From Polytrichum commune (Eukaryota; Streptophyta; Polytrichopsida; Polytrichales; Polytrichaceae): DNA of 64,000 nt. The stretch's first letter is position 1, and each line of letters begins with the position of its first letter. Below are positions 56,488 through 64,000 of the stretch, in pieces. A program made the position numbers and the translations under genes. The notes under the pieces were generated by a model, which saw nothing but the letters and a program-made list of their open reading frames with translations, searched no databases and had not been told where the DNA came from. The stretch is taken from assembly GCA_950295325.1 (NCBI GenBank), contig OX485803.1, positions 54,701,554 to 54,765,553 of the forward strand, written 5' to 3'.

Positions 56488-57000
56488 GGTTTACACCGTG
56501 GACCATGAAGTCGGACCATGGAAGATGGTCTTTTCCATGGTCCAATTTGATGGTCCGACTTCCATGGTCTAATTTCTTAATAAACCAACTTACACAAATT
56601 TTGAGTCCCTCACTTGGTGTAAATTGAATGTGGACCAAGAGGAATGACCATGCACCAAAAGTGAATGCGCTGATTTTTTTTAATATATGTCCAAAAAGGG
56701 CAAGTTTGACCCTTCTCTTGTCTTCGTCTTCTCTTCCTAAAAAAAATTTATTATAAATTTATTATAACAATATTTCTTTGTCATGAGCCCTTGTCATTTT
56801 CTACTAGAGCATTTTTATTGCCTCTCCCACCATAAAACATGTTAGACCATGTCATTAGCTAATGTAAGCCTTAAAATGTGTCTTTTGGAGACCTCGAACT
56901 CTATGGTTACTCTGACATTCTTTCCTTGGTGTGAACCGAAGTGGTCCCAGGATGAATTCAACATCCAATCACGTATTTTATAGGACCTTCGGACAACTTA
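56488..57000 (-). mobile_element. Harbinger-type MITE (family GTTTACACC), copy 2, inverted
   Basis: It starts GGTTTACACCGTGGACCATG and matches the reverse complement of copy 1 along its length: CCATGGAAGATGG, GTGGACCAAGAGGAATGACCA, CTTTGTCATGAGCCCTTG, GGTGTGAACCGAAGTGGTCCCAGG. Its right end lacks the clean TIR, so it is truncated or decayed. It is older than copy 1. Confidence 0.75.
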
Positions 57001-58640
57001 TTTTGACAAAACTAATACATTGTTAAGCCTCTTCCTCCCTCACCCTAGGCAAGAGAATAATACAACCAAGAAGTAGGAATAAATATGTTGTGATCATCAA
57101 AAAAATGACAGTGTCAATCTTAGTGCCGCCACAAAATCCCAATGAAACTTGGAAATCAACTTAATAATACAAATTTTAAAAAATGAGGGAGTAGAGGCCT
57201 AGCACTGTTGTGAACATTCTTCATCATGGCACCTTTTGCTAGGTGGGCCCAAAGATTTTTGCAATTTGATACTTAAATGACATAGGTAGGATCCTCATGG
57301 TATTCCCCAACACTCAGAACTACATTCTCTAATTGAAATAAGTTACATATTTCAAATTATTTTTCTAGAAGGATTTGTTGACTTGAAATACACTTTGATG
57401 AGGACTTTCAAATGACGAAGAATTGTCACCTCTCATAAACAAAGTTCCCAAGCAACCCTGGAAAGAGAGAATAATTGTGTATGAGCGTACCTCTCACTCG
57501 TTCAATGTAAAAGCCATAACTAGTATTCGACCCAAATGTCATTATTTTTCATGCTTGTGATATGATTTAGAATGATATTCCCTCACAATAACAAATCCAT
57601 CAAATGTCAACATTTGACTAGTATCACAATCTTGGTAGCCACACGTAGGTTCTTTGATGCCATTGTTGATGTTGACTATTGCTACCGTGCATTCACTTAC
57701 ATACTAGACCAACGCAACATTACTAAGCATCTAGATGATGATCTCTTTCCAAATTAAGAGGTTGTAATTAAAAAAAACTTCTAATTTATAGTTGCTTGTC
57801 GAAAACTCCACATTACACAGCTCGAGTGCTCCCCATAGACAAGGGATTCTAGGATCAAAGAAGAAATTTTCTCATCCAAAATATGGTCCTATAGAACACA
57901 ACCAAGAAATTGAGTAATGTTATGAACATCGATAGATACTTACTTGATTTTTGTCTCCCAAGATACTTGTCCCATAATCCTACTCCATAAATTTGTCTCG
58001 GGTTCACATATAAACTCGCAACTTATAATCAAATTGAAGCGTCTCATCCTCTCTCCCTCTACCTCTCCCTCTTGTTCTTGCACCCAAACAAATCCCTAAT
58101 CATAGAAGACCACACACATTCTAAAGTTGACGAAATTAGTACTATTTGCCATACTTTTGTCTCCTCTACCCCATCCTCTTACATGTCCCTCCTATGAATT
58201 TGTCGTGTTCTTGCCTTGTCCCGCGTTATTTTGTCTTCTTTTGTATTATTCTCTCTTACCGGATAACCTAAAATATGGTACCATGGTTCAATCAAGGTAT
58301 ATGAGCTTGGGTGTCCACTTTGGGCCTCGAGATGTCATATGGAGGTGATTAAGACTACTAACTACAATTTTGGATTGATGACGTGAAACGGAAACCATCT
58401 AAAAATAGTTTTACATTAGATTCCATTCATCCAATTGTACCAACATATAATAGTAGTGTAGAAATTAAGGAGCACGTACATAAGAAATAGATAAAGGGTT
58501 GAGCTCGTATAAGTGACTTACATCCAAATATATACCATGTCTATCTTGTGAATCGATGTCACATATTGACCATTATCATTATTTTATTTTATTTTTCTAG
58601 AAAGTCGTTTTAAATATGTCTTTAGTCTAAAAAATTCAAA
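57001..58640. other. Gene-free stretch
   Basis: Small frames at 57572-57757 and 58127-58348 show no motif. No element edge was recognised up to the AG run at 58645. Confidence 0.4.
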
Positions 58641-58670
58641 AACTAGAGAGAGAGAGAGAGAGAGAGAGAG

Positions 58671-58753
58671 AGCTGGGCATTTCTTGGTAAGAGCTAAGCT
58701 TGTATTCAAGCATAGTCCTATTCAGAAAACATCCTCCATATGGTGGCCATTCC
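58671..58753 (-). repeat. Direct terminal repeat, left copy
   Basis: Matches 63918-64000 with one difference (GGTGGCC against GGAGGCC). It contains a small hairpin GCTTG-TATT-CAAGC type arm (58700-58712). A 30-base AG run (58645-58672) adjoins it. The repeat may extend beyond 58753; its partner is cut at the window end. Confidence 0.9.
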
Positions 58754-59846
58754 ATTCATATACATATCTTTGTACTATTTAGCAAAAACCCGGGTGGGTG
58801 GGTGGGATCCCTCCTCATATCAGTACAATACATGTCTTAGTAGGTCTACTATAAGGTGTAACCATGGTTTGACACCTTCTCTTGCATACAACTCATATTC
58901 AACTAACCCTATATACCTTGCATTTCTTTGAAGTTACTATGTATATACTATACAACTCCTTAGTCAAAAACTAGGAAGGACCATTGTCATCATGTGCACT
59001 TCAAAATATAACCCAATAATCAATATATGTGTAAGTATTCATCATCTCCATCAAGGAATACATACAATATATGAGCACTAAGTGTATGAATCCAAAAAGG
59101 TAAACAAACTCTAAGGATGTCGTTCAAAATTGTGAAGGGTCTGCCTCACCTGTGCCCATGCAACCAACCAACAAAAAATGAGGATTAGTCACGTACCCGA
59201 GGTGAATAACAGCAGAACCCAATTGTTATCTATGTCACACAATCAAACAACAATACATCTATTGATTTTGCATTACCACATACTCCGTAAGAGAGTATTT
59301 TACCTGTTCCTTTGCCATTGAAGTTTCTTGTGGGGTCAGATTGAAGCACTTAGCCTAAATCACCCACTAGTTAACTTCCTCTGCCCTAATCACAGAGTTT
59401 ACCAAAGATAACCGTTTAGTGTGGTTCAACCTTTGAGTGAAAAGGAACTTTCTCAGGTCCTTGCTCTTGATATATGATTAGGTTTACAATCTTGTCCGTA
59501 GATGCCATGAGTAGAATCTATGGTGGACAGTAGTTAGGTAGAGTTCTTCTAACCCTAAGGTACTTATCCTTTAAAGATTAGATTTACAGATCTCAGTAAT
59601 TTATGTTTGGCAAAGTAAAAACAGAGTATAGAGAGAGAGAGAGAGAGGCCCGCCACCAAAAAACCCCTGGTATGTATAATATTTGGATCTCGGGAGTACA
59701 TACTAATGCTTGGTTAAACAAGGATTACACTAGTATGTATCCACTATCGGCTTACATACCAGTCCCCTTATTTTTAACTCAACTCTGCTCTCGTTAGTAG
59801 CCTATTAATCAGGCATGTCTTGCTCTCTTCTAAACTCAGATTCATG
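58754..59846 (-). other. 3' untranslated part of the retroelement
   Basis: About 1.1 kb between the RT stop and the known repeat. A second AG run lies at 59628-59648 and a GGTGGGTGGG patch at 58792. No ORF of note. Part of it may belong to the terminal repeat. Confidence 0.5.
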
Positions 59847-62051
59847 CTAAAAAGTGCCTGGGTTGCCGGTAAGCTTACCTTGAAATGCCGTGATTAAATC
59901 CTTAACCTCGAATCTGACAGCAGGGTAGTTAGTTTTGGAGATGGTTGCTATTACCAGTTGTAGAAGCTTCTGTTTGCGGAATCCGTTGCTGGTTAAAGTA
60001 GAAATCAGTTTACCAAGTTCTTGCTTAGCCATATTCATATCATTAGACAAATACAATATGGGTATTGTCTGTGATACGATGACATTGTACGCTTGTTTTA
60101 CTGGTCTGTTAGAGCAAAATTTAATATACTGCGTATATAAGAATGGGAGTTCTCTCCGTTTATCATATTTCTGGAGTGTGAATTCACCATCATCTTCATT
60201 GGTGATTGAAACCAACACATTCATAAAATGTGCCTTGATCCCAAGAGTAGGGTTAATTATGGAAAAGCATGCCACTTCCGTTTTGATTTCCAAAATATGT
60301 AAAGGATATATCCAAAACGGGTTGGATGATGTCCTGGGTTGTTGTGGGTCAAGGAAAATACTTGCATTACCATTGTTGATCCAACAAAGATCATCAATGT
60401 ATCGGAATGCATGCATAAATTTTCCCATTAAGTCAACCCTCCCAAGTTTAGCTAGTCTTTGCATAAACTTGATCTCGTATGACATTAGGTACAGGTTACA
60501 CCAAAGAGGGGAGCAGGAAAATCCCATTGGAATACCCAATACTTGCTTCCATACCCTATTCCCTAGTCTCACATAGCAGTTTGTTGTAAGCCACTTGTGT
60601 AACATCAAGAATTCACTCACTGATATTTGTAGCCATTTGCCGTAGCTTGGGCAAGTAGATGCCCAAACTACTCTAGTAGTTACACCCATAGCATTGACTT
60701 TGACCCAAGCTCTTGGTTCCGATCTAGGATATTTACGTTTGAAATTTTTGATCCCTAAAGAAGTAATAAATTCCATAGCTTCAAATAGGGTATCTTGGCC
60801 ATTTATTGGTATAGTCTCAAAGCATCTTGTAATGTCCGCCACATATATGTTGTGGACTTTTTGTGGGATGTTGAGACAAAACTCATTGATGGAATCAATG
60901 ACCCAATATACGGATGTATCAATTCCGAGGAAATTTTTGTAACCTATGACTGTGGTTTTAGCCCATTGTTTAACCTCCTCAAGGAGAGCCATAGTAGCTA
61001 CCGTTACAAGGGTAGCCATGTTGACATAGATGGATCCAAAAGCATTTGTGATCCATCTATATTTTTTCTTGTGGAATTTGTAGATAGCCATGATATATGG
61101 TAATTCATGGCTATCATTATGTAGTTCCGGTAGGAGTTCATGTATAGTCCCTTGCAGGTATTTGATAATTTCCTCAATGGACTGCCATTTGTCACCGTCT
61201 TTGCAAGGTAGGAAGTCTCGACTACTTAGCCTTTCCAATGCTTGTTGTCTAATATGATTTATGCATATAAAACATGCATTATTAGACGCCTTATCCAAAC
61301 CGGACACATATACATGCTTGAGGAGCCAGTTAAGCTCATCCATTACAGGTTTAACTGTAAACAAGTAAGGTTGAGAATACCTGAATCCAAACTTGTTGAG
61401 CTTGTACGCATTAAGTAGAATCCCCCTGCTTCTCTGGCGTACCTCCTTTGTGGCCTCGTTTATGTCCAACAATTGCTCCACATTGAGTACATGGCATACT
61501 TGTAAGAAGGTATCATATATGACTTGGATCGCTTCATGTATGGCCGTAGGTCTCAAAGGTATGTGGTTGAGCCCCATTTGAATGGCATTTCTCAAACCCT
61601 TATGTTGAATAATGGATATATCCATTGTTCTAACATGTCCTTTACTCTTTTCCTCATTGTGTTCATCCAATGTATCCTTGTCAAGGAATTTGTAGAATCT
61701 TTTAGAGGATTGACATATGCACATGTCCTCTAGATTCAATTCTTCAGGAATTTCAAACTCTTTAAAGACCATGCTTGGTTTGTAACAATACTTAGAAATG
61801 TTTGGATGGTAACTCCATGCAAACATTATATTAAGTAATGCAGGTATGACCTGCGGTATGGAGAAGAACATGAAAATTTCAGAGAAGAATTTTTTCATGT
61901 TGATCCATTCCAAAGCCCTATTGCAGTAAAACACATGTACAATACCGGTATACTCCGATTTTTTGCTTTTGGTAATAACTTTTCTGCCTATAGAGTTGTT
62001 TTTGACCTGCCGTATATCACCTGGTTCAAAAATATATATATATTCAGCCAT
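59847..62051 (-). CDS. Reverse transcriptase, unusual family, 734 aa
   Basis: One intact frame from a true ATG. Residues 110-178 carry CIC, GHVRTMD and LRNAIQMGLNHIP, a conserved lead-in. The RT core follows: GLDKASNNACFIC (251-263), LPYIMAIYKFHKKKYRWITNA (317-337), motif A YVADITRCFETIP with catalytic Asp406, motif B GIPMGFSCSPLWCNLYL (506-522), motif C RYIDDL with Asp553-554. After the palm come IYPLHILEIK (581-590), YDKR (629-632), SNRP and SQTIPILYLS, then a short tail. KFHK and the post-palm YDKR/SN.P/SQ series recall Penelope-like and related uncharacterised RTs of animals and algae rather than copia, gypsy or LINE types. No nuclease or RNase H domain is attached. It would copy the element RNA into DNA; how it integrates is unknown. 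Confidence 0.88.
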   Translation of the reverse strand: MAEYIYIFEPGDIRQVKNNSIGRKVITKSKKSEYTGIVHVFYCNRALEWINMKKFFSEIFMFFSIPQVIPALLNIMFAWSYHPNISKYCYKPSMVFKEFEIPEELNLEDMCICQSSKRFYKFLDKDTLDEHNEEKSKGHVRTMDISIIQHKGLRNAIQMGLNHIPLRPTAIHEAIQVIYDTFLQVCHVLNVEQLLDINEATKEVRQRSRGILLNAYKLNKFGFRYSQPYLFTVKPVMDELNWLLKHVYVSGLDKASNNACFICINHIRQQALERLSSRDFLPCKDGDKWQSIEEIIKYLQGTIHELLPELHNDSHELPYIMAIYKFHKKKYRWITNAFGSIYVNMATLVTVATMALLEEVKQWAKTTVIGYKNFLGIDTSVYWVIDSINEFCLNIPQKVHNIYVADITRCFETIPINGQDTLFEAMEFITSLGIKNFKRKYPRSEPRAWVKVNAMGVTTRVVWASTCPSYGKWLQISVSEFLMLHKWLTTNCYVRLGNRVWKQVLGIPMGFSCSPLWCNLYLMSYEIKFMQRLAKLGRVDLMGKFMHAFRYIDDLCWINNGNASIFLDPQQPRTSSNPFWIYPLHILEIKTEVACFSIINPTLGIKAHFMNVLVSITNEDDGEFTLQKYDKRRELPFLYTQYIKFCSNRPVKQAYNVIVSQTIPILYLSNDMNMAKQELGKLISTLTSNGFRKQKLLQLVIATISKTNYPAVRFEVKDLITAFQGKLTGNPGTF

Positions 62052-62180
62052 ACAAACTATTTAAAGATCTGTCAGCATTGCAGATGAACATATTAGCTAG
62101 GTAAACTGGCTTATAGCAGCTAATGAATTACAAATGCCCACATTAGCCACTGCCTAGTTGTATCCTATCCCTGGTATTCA
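62052..62180 (-). other. Spacer between Gag-like ORF and RT
   Basis: The RT frame is the same as the Gag frame, but five stops (TAG, TGA, TAG, TAG, TAA) lie between them. Simple readthrough is therefore excluded; reinitiation, splicing or a separate message would be needed. Confidence 0.6.
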
Positions 62181-62876
62181 CTAGATATCCTCCTCCCATA
62201 GTAAAACTCGAGCCTTTAGTGGGGACGACAGCTGGTGGCGTGCTGTAGTTCCCGTTCGGGCGCCTGGGGTACTGTCAGTTGTGCTGGGTGACCCTAGGCC
62301 TGTCTCGCAGGTGTTAGCCGTTCGCCCATGAGCGTTGAGGTTAGGGTTACGAAACCCTGACCTTCCACCTCCGCGGCCTCTCCAACTTCTGCCGCCTCTC
62401 TGCGCTGGGCTGCTACCCCGCATTGAAGGACTGCTCCGACCTCTTCCTCCCGCATAGTTTCTCTCAGAGGGGGAAGAATTGAGATTGATTTTCTGCTTTT
62501 TGAATGGTGATGGTGCTTTACTAGGAGATCCTGGATGGGCGAGAGAGAACTTTGGTCCTTTGAGTAGTCTCTCTATCTTGCTAGCGATTGGAGTATCCGC
62601 GATATCCTTAAGTAGTCTTTGACTAGGATCCTCGGATAATTGAGTCGCTGCTTTGATCATTTGCTCTCTCCCTATTTGAAACACAATGGCGGCTTTCACT
62701 GCCACTCTAGCTGACTCATGCATCCAAATCATGAAAGCTGCTAGTATAGCAACAGTAGTAGGATAGTTTGGGAAAAAGATCTCCAGCTTGTTGATCATGG
62801 TCCACACGGCGTGATCAAACCAAATGATTGATCCTTTGCATCCACTTGTTGCTCTAGGGTTGCAAAGGCATCTCAT
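62181..62876 (-). CDS. Gag-like ORF, C-terminal part with RGG box
   Basis: It starts at an ATG but is in the same frame as the upstream ORF, with only a TGA and five codons between. The first 110 residues are helical with hydrophobic stretches (PTTVAILAAFMIWMHESARVA). Residues 110-190 are basic and Ser/Pro/Gly-rich with RG repeats (GGRGRSS, RGGRSWRGRGGGRSGF), typical of RNA-binding tails. No zinc knuckle is present. A nucleocapsid-like role is inferred from position and composition only. Confidence 0.65.
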   Translation of the reverse strand: MRCLCNPRATSGCKGSIIWFDHAVWTMINKLEIFFPNYPTTVAILAAFMIWMHESARVAVKAAIVFQIGREQMIKAATQLSEDPSQRLLKDIADTPIASKIERLLKGPKFSLAHPGSPSKAPSPFKKQKINLNSSPSERNYAGGRGRSSPSMRGSSPAQRGGRSWRGRGGGRSGFRNPNLNAHGRTANTCETGLGSPSTTDSTPGARTGTTARHQLSSPLKARVLLWEEDI

Positions 62877-62894
62877 GTATGGGCGCTGGACATT

Positions 62895-63821
62895 TCACAT
62901 CTCTGATAAATGTGAATCCTTCCTATTGTGCCCTGTAGGTAGATCTTGCTTTGTGTGTAGTTTGACCTCCTCTGTAGTGCACTTTGAATGATCAAACATA
63001 TTAAGTGGGAAAGCATGCATCAAATCCATTGGTGCCCTTAGCACACCAATGTTGTTGAATGCTTGCTTTTTGAAATTTTCCACTTCTTGATCTGAAAATC
63101 CTGCCCAAGCCTTCCACATGGGGATGGATATTGGGGCTATGAGGTTTGTATTCCCTATTGCCCACATTCTATGCTGAAAATCTGCAACTAGTAGCTCCAC
63201 ACTTCTAGTTGGTTTGATTGGGACTACTGGTCCTTTACTTGCAATCATTGTATTTTTGTGTTTCTCGGCTTGGGAAAGTTGAATACCATCACTGAAATCC
63301 TCTAAAGCTGATAAATCTTCGGCTGAGATTGCCAGCTTCGCAAGCAGTGGATGTGTAACAGAACCAGTGTTGTTACCGGAGTCTATTCCAACTACTGTAC
63401 TGGCTGACTCTGGATTAAGCTCATCTGCATTAGCTAGCTTGAGAATAGCTTCTACTTTCTGTGCTAGTTGATCAGCCTTCTCGGCATCAACTTCGTCCTC
63501 AGCTAGCAACTCTGGTAACTTATCCTGTGCAGATTTGAGCCTAGCAATGGCTTTCGGTGGATCTGCGGTAGCAAGGACAAACAACGATGTCCACGCCGCT
63601 AAGTCTAGAGAATCCAACAGAAGGGGGGAATGCAGACCTTCTTCGTCTGTATCGCTGATAGCAGCGAGATCTGCTTCCTGTAGGCTTGTATGAAACTCCG
63701 GGATGTTGATAGCGGCGATAGTAGACTGTACTGCCGGTATCGGTGCTGGCAACGGGTGTGCATACCCGAGCTTCACCAGATCCTCACACCATGCCTGAGT
63801 CTTTTGTTTAGACTGTGTCAC
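62895..63821 (-). CDS. Gag-like ORF, N-terminal part
   Basis: The frame has 308 codons up to a TGA. It has no ATG at its start: the first codon is GTG and the frame is closed by TAA just upstream. GACACAG|TCTAAAC at its 5' edge is a good splice acceptor, so a first exon nearer the terminal repeat is likely. The product is acidic in its middle (AEDEVDAEKADQLAQKVEAI) with a folded-looking segment TRSVELLVADFQHRMWAIGN and IPMWKAWAGFSDQEVENF near residues 210-270, plausibly capsid-like. No known family is recognised. Confidence 0.6.
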   Translation of the reverse strand: MTQSKQKTQAWCEDLVKLGYAHPLPAPIPAVQSTIAAINIPEFHTSLQEADLAAISDTDEEGLHSPLLLDSLDLAAWTSLFVLATADPPKAIARLKSAQDKLPELLAEDEVDAEKADQLAQKVEAILKLANADELNPESASTVVGIDSGNNTGSVTHPLLAKLAISAEDLSALEDFSDGIQLSQAEKHKNTMIASKGPVVPIKPTRSVELLVADFQHRMWAIGNTNLIAPISIPMWKAWAGFSDQEVENFKKQAFNNIGVLRAPMDLMHAFPLNMFDHSKCTTEEVKLHTKQDLPTGHNRKDSHLSEM

Positions 63822-63917
63822 ATATTATGCATTAACACAGTCAGACATTAAGTACTAAAGATATGTACTAGAATGGATGGTAGCAGTTTCCATGCTGCTA
63901 ATGGGTGTTCTAGAGAG

Positions 63918-64000
63918 AGCTGGGCATTTCTTGGTAAGAGCTAAGCTTGTATTCAAGCATAGTCCTATTCAGAAAACATCCTCCATATGGAGGCCATTCC
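63918..64000 (-). repeat. Direct terminal repeat, right copy (cut by window)
   Basis: Partner of 58671-58753. It starts after CTAGAGAG and runs off the window end. On the element strand it lies about 100 bp before the Gag-like frame, the place of a 5' LTR or pseudo-LTR with promoter. Confidence 0.88.

Larger units (their letters stand above)
58645..64000 (-). mobile_element. Gag + reverse transcriptase retroelement with direct terminal repeats
   Basis: Read on the minus strand the order is: direct repeat (63918-64000, cut by the window), a Gag-like ORF pair (63821-62181), a reverse transcriptase (62051-59847), an untranslated stretch, and the second direct repeat (58671-58753). The repeats match at 82 of 83 bases, 5,247 bp apart, and both end in a CT tract on this strand. 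The arrangement fits an LTR-like element or tandem pseudo-LTRs as in Penelope-like elements. No integrase, RNase H, GIY-YIG, tyrosine recombinase or apurinic endonuclease was recognised. Class is unassigned. Confidence 0.75.

Noticed and set aside
58671-58753. Hammerhead-ribozyme-like order CTGAATA, hairpin, GAAAT in the terminal repeat (minus strand)
   Set aside because: The core CTGATGA is not met (the position-8 G is T) and no matching stem I or III was found. It was worth testing because Penelope-like repeats often carry hammerheads.
59935-60576. 213-codon plus-strand ORF opposite the reverse transcriptase
   Set aside because: Antisense shadow of an intact RT with all catalytic motifs.

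Overview
This window reads as nuclear DNA of a land plant with a large, transposon-rich genome. Two intact plant-type genes with introns support this: a two-domain B3 (REM-type) DNA-binding protein and a DUF1068 (NKS1/ELMO-type) membrane protein. The transposon families are plant ones too: PIF/Harbinger with a Myb-like helper gene, Ty1/copia, CACTA, and pogo/Emigrant-like and hAT-like MITEs. A SWIM zinc-finger transposase relic, a TfdA-like dioxygenase pseudogene and a Gag-plus-reverse-transcriptase element of an unusual family would fit a non-seed plant (moss, lycophyte, fern), but that is inference and the species cannot be named.

Layout. Bases 1-3102: right part of a PIF/Harbinger element with the transposase C-terminus (+) and a spliced Myb/SANT helper gene (-), inserted into the 5' LTR of a Ty1/copia element (3103-8497) whose pol gene is broken. 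8500-10150: a GC-rich patch, an 86-bp satellite split by a 496-bp hAT-like MITE, and a short 47-bp repeat. 10300-14134: a decayed SWIM zinc-finger transposase-like gene flanked by minus-strand coding-like fragments. 14650-30000: a gene desert made of LINE fragments, Harbinger and CACTA MITEs and copies of one dispersed repeat family. 30900-35600: a 360-bp triplicated repeat followed by the intact three-exon B3 gene. 37200-38900: a Harbinger MITE and a LINE tail. 41200-42800: a TfdA/TauD-like dioxygenase pseudogene. 44800-47200: the intact three-exon DUF1068 gene (-). 48900-57000: tandem repeats, a pogo-like MITE, a 140-bp array amplified from the dispersed repeat, and two inverted copies of one Harbinger MITE family. 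58671-64000: a retroelement on the minus strand with a Gag-like ORF pair, a 734-residue reverse transcriptase and near-identical direct repeats at its two ends.

Only the B3 and DUF1068 genes look like working host genes. The last element has the best-preserved element ORFs in the window: its reverse transcriptase is uninterrupted and its terminal repeats differ by one base in 83, so it may have moved recently. All gene models with introns were derived by hand from splice consensus, phase and continuity of known domains; none was checked against transcripts or databases.
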